A stretch of 64,000 nt of DNA from NCBI GenBank assembly GCA_963556495.2, contig OY747703.1:60598796-60662795 (forward strand), in the 5' to 3' direction. The stretch comes from Valencia hispanica (lineage: Eukaryota > Chordata > Actinopteri > Cyprinodontiformes > Valenciidae). Under the pieces are notes generated by a model. The model did no database searches, was not told the DNA's origin, and worked only from the letters and a program-made list of their open reading frames with translations. A program made the translations under genes and the position numbers. This document shows positions 54,401-64,000 of the stretch, in pieces (position 1 is the first letter of the stretch; the number at the start of each line of letters is the position of its first letter).

Positions 54401-57400
54401 AGAAACAGGGATAAGTCAAACACTGTTTCCATCATGGGAGAAGAAGTGGAGGTGGTTGAGGAGTATAAATACCTCAGAGTTCACCTGGACAACAGACTGG
54501 ACTGGAGACTGAACAGTGAAGCCGTCTACAAGAAGGGACAGAGCAGACTGTACTTCTTGAGGAAGCTTAGGTCCTTCAAGGTTTGCAGCAAGATGCTGCA
54601 GATCTTCTACAAGTCTGTTGTGGAGAGTGTAATCTCTTCAGCCGTCATCTGTTGGGGTAGCAGCATCAGAGCCAGGGACTTAAAAAGGCTCAACAACCTG
54701 ATAAAGAAGGTTCTGGTTCTGTTCTGGTTCTGTTCTTGGGACGACTGTGGAACATCTGGAGATGATGATGCAAAGAAGGATTCTTCATAAAATCAAAAAC
54801 ATTATGGACAACCCTGAGCATCCTCTTCATGAGACAGTCATACAACAACAGAGTGTCTTCAGTCGGAGGCTTCTTCAGTTTCTCTGCAACACAGACCGCT
54901 ACAGGAAATCCTTCCTGCCCACAGCCATCATCATCTACAACAACTCCTTAAAGAATTAATTATATGAGCTACAACACTTAATTTCCCTCTGGGATCAATA
55001 AAGTATTTTTGAATTGAATTGAATTGAATAAAGACCTGAAATTCGTGGAAACTGATAGTCTAACATAAAGAGTGAAATTGGAGGAAACCGTTAGCCTATC
55101 TTAGCATAAAGAGTGAAATTGGAGGAAATCGTTAGCCTAGCTTAGCATAAAGAGTGAAATTGGAGGAAACCGTTAGCCTAGCTTAGCATAAATAGTGAAA
55201 TTGGAGGAAACCGTTAGCCTAGCTTAGCATAAAGACATGACAGAGGAAATTGTTAGCCTAGCATAAAGAGTGAAATTGGAGGAAACTGTTAGTTTAGCAT
55301 ACAGACTAAAACTGGAGAAAACTGTTAGCCTAGCTTAGCATAAAGAGTGAAATTGGAGGAAACTGTTAGCTTAGCATAAATAATACAATTGGAGGAAACA
55401 GTTAGCCTAGTTTAGCATAAAGACTGGAAATGGAGGAAACCTGTTTGCCTAGCTTAGTACGAAGAGTAAAACTGGGGAAGTGTATCTTGGGGAAAAAGGA
55501 AGCTGATAACACAGCAATGTAAGGTTTGAACCCAGTGACATATTAGCCTTAGTCTGAATCCTTAACTGTTGTTTCTTTCAGGACCAATCTGTTATGGCTC
55601 CATACTACGTTTGCTTTCATGTATCTGCTGCTCACCGTCTACAGCATGAGAAGACACACATCTAAGATGCACTACAAGGAGGATGATCTGGTAGGAGATC
55701 CAGACGCTGCAGACCAGAATCTGCTCCACTTGCTTTCTGTGAAGCTTCTCATAAACAGCTTTGAGAAGTTTTATTCTGGTGTGTGCATTAACCCCAGGGT
55801 TGTGTCTTGCAGGTGAAACGCACTTTATTCATTAATGGCATTTCCAAGTATGCTGAGGAGAGTCAGATCAAGCAGCACTTTGAGTACGTTCCTGTATTAT
55901 TAATGAGGCTGCAGACGGGTTCAGAGCAGCTGCTCGTTTTAACATTGTTCCCCATCCATCCATGTTGGTCTGCAGGCAGGCGTACGAGAACTGTGTGGTT
56001 CTGGAGGCTCGGATCTGTTATAATGTGGCCAAACTGATGGCTCTGAGCGCTGAGCGGTGAGTCGGGGGGCCGTCCTGGGTCACTGACCTCCCCTCCATGT
56101 TGTCTGACCATTCAGACATGTTATTGGTGCGCCTGCAGGAAGAAGACAGAGCGCAGTAAGAAGTTCTTCACTGACCTGATGGCTAAGGAGCACGTACCCA
56201 CCATGATTAACCCAAAGCCCTGCGGACACCTCTGCTGCTGCGCCATCGCTGGCTGCGAGGAGGTGACATCTACATTCATCTCCGTGTGGTTCTGGATCAG
56301 CAGGTGCAGCTCTTCACACCTTTACTGTTTCCCCTCAGGAAGAGGCTGTGAGCTACTACACCAAGAGAGAGGCCAAGCTGAAAGAGGAATACAGAAAGGA
56401 AAAAGAAAAGGTCCACACCAAACCTCTGGGCATGGCCTTCGTCACCTTCCAGAACGAATCCATGACCGCCATGTAAGCTTCTCAGATATTAGATTCAAAT
56501 CCTTTTTGTTACACATTTGATATTTGATCCGTTAAATTATTTCCACACCCTGAACCTCAAATTCCTCAACTTTCTTTTCACCCTTTTGGCCTTTCATACC
56601 TGTGACTCCACCCTCTCTCTGTTCCCCCCCATATTACTGCACCCCCTCCCTGTTCCCCCCACATGACTCCGCCTCCTCATTATCCTCCCCCACATGACTC
56701 CGCCCCCTCCTTATTCCCCCCACATGACTCCGCCCCCTCCATATCCTCCCCCATATTACTCCACCCCCTCCCTGTTCCCCCCACATGACTCCGCCTCCTC
56801 ATTATCCTCCCCCACATGACTCCGCCCCCTCCTTGTTCCCCCCACATGACTCCACCCTCTCTCTGTTCCCCCCCATATTACTCCACCCCCTCCTTATCCT
56901 CCCCCACATGACTCCACCCCCTCCTTGTTCCCCCCACATGACTCCACCCTCTCTCTGTTCCCCCCATATTACTCAACCCCCTCCCTGTTCCCCCCACATG
57001 ACTCCGCCTCCTCATTATCCTCCCCCCACATGACTCCACCCCCTCCCTGTTCCCCCCATTTTACTCCACCCCCTCCTTATCCTCCCCCACATGACTCCAC
57101 CCCCTCCTTGTTCCCCCCACATGACTCCACCCTCTCTCTGTTCCCCCCATATTACTCCACCCCCTCCCTGTTCCCCCCACATGACTCCGCCTCCTCATTA
57201 TCCTCCCCCCACATGACTCCGCCCCCTCCTTATCCTCCTCCATGACTCCACCCCCTCCTTGTTCCCCCCATATTACTCCACCTCCTCCTGTTCCCCCCAC
57301 ATGACTCCGCCTCCTCATTATCCTCCCCCACATGACTCCGCCCCCTCCTTATTCCCCCCACATGACTCCGCCCCCTCCTTATCCTCCACCATGACTCCAC

Positions 57401-60400
57401 CCCCTCTCTGTTCCCCCATATGACTCCGCCCCCTCATTGTTCCCCCCACATGACTCCGCCTCCTCCTTATCCTCCCCCACATGACTCCACCCTCTCTCTG
57501 TTCCCCCCATATTACTCCACCCCCTCCCTGTTCCCCCCATATTACTCCACCTCCTCCTGTTCCCCCCATATGACTCCGCCTCCTGCTTATCCTCCTCCAT
57601 ATGAATCCACCCTGCTGAGTTCTACGTTTTTGTCACTGTGTCTTCCTGTCTCTCTTTGGCTCCGCCCCCTTCTCCTATAGCATCCTGAAGGACTTCAACG
57701 CCTGTCAGGTTCAGGGTTGTCATTGTCGCCAGGAGCCGTGTTCCTCGCAGTTCAGCGAAGTCCTCCACGTTCACAACTGGAGCGTGACGTACGCTCCGGA
57801 CCCGCAGAACGTTCGCTGGTGTGTGCACAGGCTCCGCCCACCTCATACCTGAACCTGGTGCTGTGAAACCAGCTGACGTTGTTGTGGTTCTTTGGTGCAG
57901 GGAGCATCTGTCGCTGGGCGGGATCTCCTGGTGGATCCGCTGCTTCATCATCAACTGCATCCTCTTCATCTTGCTCTTCTTCTTCACCACGCCGGTCATC
58001 ATCATCACCACCATGGACAAGTTCAACGTCACCAAGCCGGTGGAGTATCTGAACGTAAGGAGAACGCTCTCAGAGCAGCTCTACAGTCTGGTTCTGGTTC
58101 TGACTCTCTGTTTGTGTTCTGGACAGAACCCTATAGTCACTCAGTTCTTCCCTACCCTGCTGCTCTGGGCGTTCTCCGCTCTGCTGCCGACCATCGTCTA
58201 TTATTCTGCCTTCTTTGAAGCTCACTGGACCAGGTAGCGCCGCTTCCTCAGATCTCTGGTGATTCTAGCAGATAGTGAGAAGTCATGAAGTTTCCTTTGG
58301 CTGGACCATGTTTCTGTTCCTGCAGGTCTGGAGAAAACAGGACCACGATGCACAAATGCTACACCTTCCTGATCTTCATGGTTCTGCTGCTGCCGTCTCT
58401 CGGACTCAGCAGGTGGGACACGTGGACTTTTAGCGGGCGCCGCAGCGTCTGCCCATCTCTGCACCTCACTAAGTCCTTTCTGTCTGTTTCAGTCTGGATG
58501 TTTTCTTTCGCTGGCTGTTCGATAAGAAGTTCCTGGCTGATGCCAAGATCAGATTTGAGTAAGTCGAGTCCAGGAGAGACCAAGACGAGATTATTCCAAC
58601 GGCGAGGTTTCCACTAGGGGGCGTACTGCTTCACTAGCATCCTGAAGACGTTTTAGATTTACCACAGATATTAGCAGAGACCCGATGAACGGTACCAGGG
58701 CGGTAAAACGTGTCCGTATTAGTCGGACCCTCCTGTGTTGCACCATAACAACCAGACTTCCTCAGATCCTCAGGTAAACCAAGTTTACAAGAACCCACCT
58801 TTAGAAAATGTCTCCGAACTCAGGAAGACTGCAGCCGGGGTTGATTTCCTGAGGTCAAAGGTCAAGGTCTGGGCTGATCCTAATCAGACTGTTGGTTTTA
58901 TTGATGATGTGTGTTTATTTTAGTTCTGGCATATTTCCTTATCCCCTGATTAGTAGCGAATCATTTATAGTCGGATTGCAATCTGAAGGGTGTGGGTTCG
59001 AGTCCAGCTTCCACCTACCACATGTTGATGCGCCCCTTGGCAAGGCACCTAACACCAAGTCATCTATTGATGTGTGATTGGATGAAAACTCTTCTTTTTC
59101 ATCACAGCAGTCACACATTGTACCCACAGAGCAGCTTCTCCAGGTCTCCTCTGGTGTTTAGATGATCTTTAATGATGAGCTCCATGAGGTTGGAAGGCCT
59201 CTACACCATCACCCTCATCTTTAGCTCCCTCCACAGATTCCCCACCAGATTCAGGTCAGGACTTTGACTGGACCGCCCTAGAACAATACTGCGGTGTTAC
59301 CCATTGACCTCTGCAATAGTTGGATGTTGTTGAGGGTAGATCATAATAATCATGAATCCTTGTTGTTTACTGTGACTAGACTAGATCTTGTCTAAGCCAT
59401 GTTTCAGTCAGAAATCCTGCTCTGGACCTCCACCGAGACACGGTCCAGGTGATCTCTAAAACTTCCATGGGGCGTGAATAAGACAAAACCAGACCGGGTC
59501 CAAGAGTCTGGCCCATTTTTAAATCAAGTCAAGAAATGGTACTGATCAAGACTTACTATGTTAAAACCGAGACGAAGAACAAAGCTTTGAAAGTAAATGA
59601 AATGAAAACGTTTAGATGGAAGGACCCAAGTTTATTTTGACTGAGACGAAGAACCAGGCTTAGATGGGTCACCAAGTTAAAGACGAGACTCCATGGTCTT
59701 TAAAACAAGCCGTTGCCCCAACTAACAAGTTAAACCTGTAAGTCCAGATAATGGGACTTTAGGACCCATGAGATCAACTTTATGAGATCAAAAAATGTAT
59801 CAGATTACATTCAGATAAAAATCAAAACTTAGAGGGATCCACACTGAGACAAAACCAATGAAGACTTGGAGATCAGAACCTATTCTAGACTTGGAAAAGT
59901 TTAACCTCACCTGCCAAGTACTAAAACCTCAACTTTAAGCAACTAGGATTAGCTCAAAGCCAAGGAGGTCAAGACCAAACAAAGACTTTGAAGGATTTAG
60001 GACTAAACTAGAACCAGGACCAGAGTAAAACGAGACTAAAACCTTGAAAGGTCTCAACGTGACGAGATCTGGATTACAGTTTTGTGACAAAGAAAAATAA
60101 TTTAAAAGACTTAAGACTGAACTACCTGGACGCGTATCTGCACACCACTTTGGTTCCTCAGAAGCCCAAACAGATGTTAGAAACAGGAATTTGTATTTAG
60201 GGCATATCATTGGGTTTGTTTTTTATTTTTCTGATCAGCCAATAAGAAAACATTTTCTCTTCAGGTGTGTCTTCTTACCAGATAATGGCGCGTTCTTCGT
60301 CAACTACGTCATCGCCTCAGCCTTCATCGGTAACGCCATGGACCTGCTGAGGATCCCTGGTCTGCTCATGTACATGATTCGGCTCTGTCTGGCTCGCTCA

Positions 60401-62881
60401 GCCGCCGACCGCCGCAACGTGAAGCGGGTGAGGACGGCTGGAGACGATCCTGAACGCTTGGTTCTGAAATGTGTCCACTCTGATTGAAACTCTGTGGTCT
60501 CTGCAGCATCAGGCCTATGAGTTCCAGTTCGGAGCCGCGTACGCCTGGATGATGAACGTCTTCACGGTGGTGATGGCCTACAGCATCACCTGCCCTATCA
60601 TCGTCCCCTTTGGTCAGTACACAGCGCTGCACTGGTATCAGCAGTTGGCTACCTGAACAGGTGCACTCAACTCAGCTATTCCTGCAGGTCTCATGTACAT
60701 GCTGCTAAAACACCTGGTGGACAGGTACAACATGTACTACGCTTACCTGCCATCCAAGCTGGACAAGAAGATACACTCAGCTGCAGTGACTCAGGTGGTG
60801 GCCGCGCCCATTCTCTGCCTCTTCTGGTTGCTCTTCTTCTCCACTGTTCGCACAGGTGAGAGATGCTGCTTCTAGACACACAGAAACACCTCATATGTCT
60901 TCTGTATCGAATATAGACAGGTGAGACTCCAGATAGGTGAGGTACAGTTGAGACTGTAAAGAAATGAGGTACAGGTCAGACTGCAGAGAGGTGAGGTACA
61001 GGTGAGACTGAAGAGAGGTGAGGTACAGGTGAGACTGAAGAGAGGTGAGGTACAGGTGAGACTGAAGAGAGGTGAGGTACAGGTGAGACTGAAGAGAGGT
61101 GAGGTACAGGTGAGACTGAAGAGAGGTGAGGTACAGGTGAGACTGAAGAGAGGTGAGGTACAGGTGAGACTGAAGAGAGGTGAGGTACAGGTGAGACTGA
61201 AGAGAGGTGAGGTACAGGTGAGACTGAAGAGAGGTGAGGTACAGGTGAGACTGAAGAGAGGTGAGGTAAAGGTGAGACTGCAGAGAGGTGAGGTACTTGA
61301 AAGTACTCTCTAAGGAACCATGCAGTGCAGTGAGGGACAGGTGAGACTGCAGTGCAGTGAGGGACAGGTGAGACTGCAGTGCAGTGAGGGACAGGTGAGA
61401 CTGCAGTGCAGTGAGGGACAGGTGAGACTGCAGTGCAGTGAGGGACAGGTGAGACTGCAGTGCAGTGAGGGACAGGTGAGACTGCAGTGCAGTGAGGGAC
61501 AGGTGAGACTGCAGTGCAGTGAGGGACAGGTGAGACTGCAGTGCAGTGAGGGACAGGTGAGACTGCAGTGCAGTGAGGGACAGGTGAGACTGCAGTGCAG
61601 TGAGGGACAGGTGAGGCTGCAGTGCAGTGAGGGACAGGTGAGGCTGCAGTGCAGTGAGGGACAGGTGAGGCTGCAGTGCAGTGAGGGACAGGTGAGGTAC
61701 AAGAGAGGCGAGGTACAGGTGAGACCGAAGAGAGGTCAGGTACAGGTGAGACTGAAGAGAGGTCAGGTACAGGTGAGACTAAAGAGAGGTGAGGTACAGG
61801 TGAGACTGCAGTGCAGTGAGGTACAAGTGAGACTGAAGAGAGGCGAGGTACAGGTGAGGCTGAAGAGAGGCGAGGTACAGGTGAGGCTGAAGAGAGGCGA
61901 GGTACAGGTGAGGCTGAAGAGAGGCGAGGTACAGGTGAGGCTGAAGAGAGGTGAGGTACAGGTGAGACTGAAGAGAGGCGAGGTACAGGTGAGGCTGAAG
62001 AGAGGCGAGGTACAGGTGAGGCTGAAGAGAGGCGAGGTACAGGTGAGACTGAAGAGAGGTCAGGTACAGGTGAGACTAAAGAGAGGTGAGGTACAGGTGA
62101 GACTGCAGAGAAGTGAGGTACAGGTGAGGCTGAAGAGAGGCGAGGTACAGGTGAGGCTGAAGAGAGGTCAGGTACAGGTGAGACTGCAGTGCAGTGAGGT
62201 ACAGGTGAGACTACAGACAGGTGAGACTGCAGACAGGTGAGGTACAGATGTTTCTGTATTCTCACTGAACTCCTTGCCGCCAGGCTTCGAGACGCCCACC
62301 TCCATGTTCACTCTGGTAGTTCTGGTCGTTACCATCGTGGTCTGTCTGTCACACGTCTGCTTCGGACACTTCAAGTACCTGAGCGCCCACAACTACAAGG
62401 TGAGGTTCTCACTGCAAGTGTGTGACTGGCTGCTGATTGGTCGGTTGGTCATCTCACTACGAGTGTTTCTGTTTCAGATCGACACGAAGGAGACCGATGT
62501 GGAGGCTGTGAAGAACGGACGACCCGCTCGGTCTTCATCCTCGCCAACCACTAAATCCCAGGTGTGTCTCGCTGCCTGTAGCTCTGATGATGGGCGCTCC
62601 AGGAATAGTTAAAGCTGTCCCATCAGTCGGTGACAACCTCTTCAGCCTGCATTGACCCGTTTCTGGTTCTGTGTGTCCTGCAGCAGCCGGCTCCTCAGCA
62701 GCAGATGTACATCGCCCAGGTGCTCCAGGACCCAAACTCGGACGAGCCGGGCGGCGCCAGCAGCGAGGAGGACCGGGGCTCGTCACAGGACGAGGAGATG
62801 CTGAATGGAGGGAACAGCATCAACGAGGCGGATTTCCAGTCGGGGGAGGACAGTCTGATCGCCAACGAGGTCCACCAGTAG
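39449..62881 (+). CDS. tmem63b: TMEM63B, OSCA/TMEM63 osmo- and mechanosensitive cation channel
   Basis: Plasma-membrane channel of the OSCA/TMEM63 family. Coding exons: 39449-39640, 41018-41097, 43621-43659*, 43942-43980*, 46959-47049, 49857-49894, 49975-50117, 50659-50710, 55582-55690, 55813-55883, 55976-56056, 56139-56262, 56339-56472, 57681-57818, 57901-58054, 58127-58233, 58326-58412, 58493-58558, 60265-60427, 60507-60612, 60688-60855, 62284-62399, 62478-62561, 62684-62881 (* cassette). Every border is GT-AG with matching phase. Length is 833, 846 or 859 aa with none, one or both cassettes (human 832). Landmarks: [20 protein letters not shown] (TM0), [32 protein letters not shown], the cytosolic domain [31 protein letters not shown], the pore region [20 protein letters not shown], and [20 protein letters not shown]. 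The C-terminus [16 protein letters not shown] is TMEM63B-specific versus TMEM63A/C. Confidence 0.95.
40490..40985 (+). mobile_element. Degenerate Tc1-like transposase relic
   Basis: Within tmem63b intron 2. [18 protein letters not shown], followed by [12 protein letters not shown], resembles the VWRR...V..GGGSVMVWG block of Tc1 transposases. The rest is too eroded to align by eye, so the call is tentative. Confidence 0.35.
41320..41520 (-). mobile_element. LINE/SINE 3'-tail fragment
   Basis: GGTTATTTTTATAGCGCGAG, then AAGGCACTTTACAGGAAAAG and CATTTCAAATCAATCACACA, a reverse-orientation relative of the 26740 and 18690 copies. Located between tmem63b coding exon 2 and the following array. Confidence 0.5.
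41625..43515. repeat. 1.9-kb array of a 20-bp unit (GGGGAACGTCTCGTTTCTCT)
   Basis: Dominant unit of 20 bp, with shorter and longer variants (TTGGGAACCTCTCTGGGG, GGCGAACGTCTC, CAAGGAATGTCTCG). Blocks of variants recur, for example 42190-42450 and 43110-43290. The consensus lacks stop codons in several frames, so overlapping spurious ORFs of 270-605 residues are open on both strands. The array ends 105 bp before microexon 43621-43659. Confidence 0.97.
43621..43659 (+). CDS. tmem63b: tmem63b cassette microexon A (39 nt)
   Basis: Pyrimidine tract TTTTGTTTTCTTCCTGAAG, then 39 bases, then donor GTATGT at 43660. It encodes the frame [13 protein letters not shown] after TDADR. Human TMEM63B has 13 residues at exactly this place (the alternatively spliced exon 4), so the match in size, phase and position is strong. 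Skipping keeps the frame (TDAD-S-VASAMH). The KKR basic cluster parallels the arginine-based trafficking signal I recall being reported for the mammalian exon. Confidence 0.85.
43942..43980 (+). CDS. tmem63b: tmem63b candidate second cassette microexon B (39 nt)
   Basis: Acceptor CTCTCTCCATGTTTAACTCAG, then 39 bases, then donor AAAAG|GTAACG. It has the same length and the same splice phase as microexon A, so it can be used instead of A, after A, or skipped without shifting frame. It encodes [13 protein letters not shown]. No stop in the required frame. Function unknown; expression is not shown by the sequence. Confidence 0.6.
44010..44055. repeat. Short GTGACCCTGTG tandem repeat
   Basis: Four copies of the 11-bp unit GTGACCCTGTG just after microexon B. 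Confidence 0.85.
44430..46340. repeat. 1.9-kb CATC-rich array with a homogeneous 27-bp block
   Basis: Left part is an irregular mixture of ATCC, TATC and CGTTCGTC words. From about 45950 to 46340 it becomes a regular 27-bp unit (CATCCATCTATCATCCATCC then GTTCGTC) with almost no variation. The 27-bp period is what makes the translated HPFVHPSII repeat and the 692-residue artefactual ORF. Confidence 0.97.
47220..47580. other. tmem63b intron, nothing recognised
   Basis: Sequence after the exon encoding [16 protein letters not shown]. No repeat or exon identified. Confidence 0.4.
47580..48890 (-). mobile_element. Nested or chimeric LINE fragments
   Basis: On the minus strand, 48694-48440 encodes [40 protein letters not shown] and [20 protein letters not shown], a typical fish LINE reverse transcriptase. 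At about 48380-48300 this switches to [20 protein letters not shown], followed by [20 protein letters not shown] near 48120, which belongs to an L2-like family. At 47700-47610 a GCCTGGGAACGCCTTGGGAT 3'-end block of the first family reappears. So one element is inserted into, or recombined with, another. Confidence 0.65.
48890..49640. other. tmem63b intron, nothing recognised
   Basis: AT-rich, no exon or clear element. Confidence 0.4.
50880..51828. repeat. 41-bp minisatellite (AGCATAAAGAGTGAAATTGG...), left part
   Basis: About 23 units with consensus AGCATAAAGAGTGAAATTGG then AGGAAACCGTTAGCCTAGCTT, plus variants with ACCTGAAATT or a missing CTTAGC. Lies in the tmem63b intron 50711-55581. The array resumes at 55027 after a LINE insertion. 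Confidence 0.93.
51829..55026 (+). mobile_element. Near full-length CR1/Rex1-like LINE, inactivated
   Basis: A single frame (52027-53172) encodes a basic leader and an endonuclease domain: [56 protein letters not shown]. The GDFN catalytic box is mutated to GYFN. A reverse transcriptase follows in broken frames ([46 protein letters not shown]), with stops at about 53697 and 53838 and no intact YADD-type box near 54280. The end is CTCTGGGATCAATAAAGTAT, then three TTGAA-type repeats instead of a poly(A) tail, as expected for this clade. Flanked by ATAAAG on both sides, a possible target duplication. Confidence 0.85.
55027..55460. repeat. 41-bp minisatellite, right part
   Basis: Continuation of the 50880-51828 array beyond the LINE, with the same AGCATAAAGAGTGAAATTGG unit. 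It ends about 120 bp before the exon at 55582. Confidence 0.93.
56590..57610. repeat. 1-kb pyrimidine-rich minisatellite, tmem63b intron
   Basis: Units such as CCCCCTCCTTATCCTCCCCC then ACATGACTCCG or ATATTACTCCA, around 30 bp, with larger duplicated blocks (for example 56780-57000 versus 57000-57210). It fills the intron 56473-57680 and leads towards the acceptor CTCCTATAG at 57680. Confidence 0.95.
58935..59130 (+). mobile_element. SINE-like fragment with tRNA B-box motif
   Basis: GGGTGTGGGTTCGAGTCCAG contains GGTTCGAGTCC, a good pol III B-box. It is followed by CATGTTGATGCGCCCCTTGG, then CAAGGCACC, a word found in many fish short repeats. No A-box could be firmly placed, so it may be partial. 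Confidence 0.45.
59130..59300 (-). mobile_element. Tc1-like transposase C-terminal fragment
   Basis: The minus strand reads [20 protein letters not shown], the (W)PSQSPDLNPIENLWRELK box of Tc1 transposases with several substitutions, then a stop. An isolated relic in the tmem63b intron 58559-60264. Confidence 0.7.
59300..60240. other. tmem63b intron, nothing recognised
   Basis: Contains loosely repeated words (GAGACGAAGAAC, ACCAAGTT, AAGACT) but no clear array or exon. Confidence 0.4.
60525..60527 (+). promoter_or_regulatory. tmem63b: CAG codon equivalent to the mammalian TMEM63B Q/R editing site
   Basis: Within the exon 60507-60612, HQAYEFQFG aligns exactly with human TMEM63B residues 613-621. 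The second glutamine is CAG at 60525-60527 and corresponds to human Gln619, which I recall as an A-to-I (Q/R) edited site. The adenosine would be 60526. The genome encodes Gln, as expected if editing occurs. No obvious intronic complementary sequence was found by eye. Confidence 0.45.
60900..62255. repeat. 27-bp minisatellite carrying repeated 5' splice-site strings
   Basis: Two related 27-bp units: GAAGAGAGGTGAGGTACAGG then TGAGACT (60960-61310 and 61690-62170), and ACAGGTGAGACTGCAGTGCA then GTGAGGG (61320-61690). By length there are about 48 units, each with an ACAGGTGAG string. The array occupies nearly all of the intron 60856-62283. Long ORFs on both strands are artefacts of the 27-bp period. 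Confidence 0.97.
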
Positions 62882-63700
62882 CTGGAGGTGGGGCTAGAGG
62901 AAGGGGCGGAGCTAGCCGCACCACGGCTATAAATAAAGCTAACTTGAGATTTACTGTTCGCACTCAAACAGTAGTGTGGCTAGGTTAGGCCCGCTCCCCT
63001 CAGCCTGAAGACTCGACCCTGACCTTTGACGCCGGCGCCGGATCGCCACCATCCAGCCCTCCACAGGGAGTCACTGTACATACCCACAAAGCCAAAACTG
63101 TTGTTCGTAATCCGGGTGAGGGCGGGGTTCAACTTGTGCCTGGGCTGGTTTCCGTTTGTTCGCACTCGTGTCTTGATCCCTGATGATTCCTGATCCGTCG
63201 GAGGTCGTCAGGACTCGACCTTTTTCCTCGCCATCATCTGGCCGACGCCCCTGGACGAACGCGTCAAGACTGCCGAAGTCCCCAACTCTCCGTTCCTGTA
63301 GCTGTAGAAGCCTCGCTTACGCAGAACCGCCCCTCATCCGACGTTTGTTCTGCACATCCTCAAAGGATTTGATTTGCTGTTGACCCGCCAAGCTTCTCGC
63401 TGCATGTTGTTGGTGACATCGCCACCTAAGGACGATGTCACTTATCACGGGAACGTTTTCATCCGGATGTAGGCAGCTCGTCCGTCCAGCCGTGGAACCA
63501 GCTGCTGGTTCCTGAACCGGCCCGCGGATCCTTTCCCCTCCGGATTTATCTCACCTGGACTACCTTAAGTTGTGAATAAGGGGACGGTGGTGGAAACACA
63601 GAAGGAAGAGCAGTGCTTTTCGTCCAGTCCGGTCCGGTCCGGTGCCTGAAACTGTCCGGACTCTCAAGGGAAATGTTTTCCGTCCTGTCTTTTGTGAAAT
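62882..63700 (+). other. tmem63b: tmem63b 3' UTR (approximate)
   Basis: Sequence after the TAG at 62879-62881. A first AATAAA lies at 62932-62937, only 51 bases after the stop. The GC-rich sequence that follows could belong to a longer UTR; no other canonical signal was found before 63700, so the end is not fixed. Confidence 0.45.
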
Positions 63701-64000
63701 GTGTGTGTGACTGATTGTTCTCCAGTCATTTCATACAGTCCAGCAACAGAACCACCATGAGGAAGACCTGGTTCCTCTGACCGATGGTTCTGATGACGAC
63801 CTTTCCTGGTTGACATCATCAGGTGTTTGGTTCTGTTCAGCATCCTTCCTATTTCCTGGTCGGATCAATAATGGATCCGATCCCGGTCTGTTATTGATCC
63901 CAGTCCAACAGGTGAACATGCAGGTATTTAAATGGCTCCTATCTCCAACCTGACCACCAGATGGCAGCAGCTGACGCAGCTCTAGGCTGCCCCCTACTGG
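63700..64000. other. Downstream of tmem63b, nothing recognised
   Basis: No ORF with a domain. The GGTTCTG word is frequent again. Confidence 0.4.

Noticed and set aside
60900..62255. CRISPR-like array
   Set aside because: Units are contiguous with no unique spacers and the DNA is vertebrate; it is a minisatellite.
60976..62265. Long ORFs on both strands in the 61-62 kb region
   Set aside because: 27-bp intronic array; the exons on either side splice to each other with matching phase.

Overview
This is vertebrate nuclear DNA from a ray-finned fish, most likely a percomorph teleost. The genes have short introns with GT-AG borders, the proteins read as clear orthologues of human genes, and the interspersed repeats are the usual fish set (Tc1-like and hAT DNA transposons, L2/CR1/Rex-like LINEs, an LTR element). 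Tandem arrays are exceptionally abundant: about 15 arrays cover roughly a quarter of the window by my estimate. The species cannot be fixed from sequence alone.

Four complete protein-coding genes can be assembled exon by exon, plus the last exon of a fifth. From left to right: the terminal B30.2/SPRY exon of a minus-strand gene (3-544), with a 1.4 kb minisatellite on its 5' side; psen2 (presenilin-2, catalytic subunit of gamma-secretase, plus strand, 5070-10932, 10 coding exons); dpy30 (subunit of SET1/MLL histone H3K4 methyltransferase complexes, minus strand, 12087-13388, 5 exons, 104 aa), tail-to-tail with psen2; srd5a2 (steroid 5-alpha-reductase 2, minus strand, 17573-21265, 5 exons, 251 aa); a 10 kb spacer rich in transposons (21.4-31.4 kb); and tmem63b (OSCA/TMEM63 osmo- and mechanosensitive cation channel, plus strand, CpG-rich noncoding first exon near 31.5-31.7 kb, 24 coding exons from 39449 to 62881).

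The genes do not form a pathway; they are neighbours. From general knowledge, dpy30 and srd5a2 are also neighbours on human 2p, whereas PSEN2 lies on 1q and TMEM63B on 6p.

The most notable structure is how tandem arrays sit against splice signals. The psen2 coding-exon-1 acceptor lies in the third copy of a 49-bp repeat. A psen2 intron carries a two-level higher-order repeat with a 365-bp period. A pyrimidine-rich minisatellite runs into the last psen2 acceptor. In tmem63b, two equal-sized (39-nt), phase-compatible microexons sit between two 1.9-kb arrays. A 1.3-kb array further on repeats the perfect 5' splice-site string CAGGTGAGA about every 27 bp just downstream of a real donor with nearly the same sequence. 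Other notable items are a solo LTR with a 5-bp target duplication inside a 10-bp array, a LINE inserted into a 41-bp array, and a LINE with a 5' inversion of twin-priming type.
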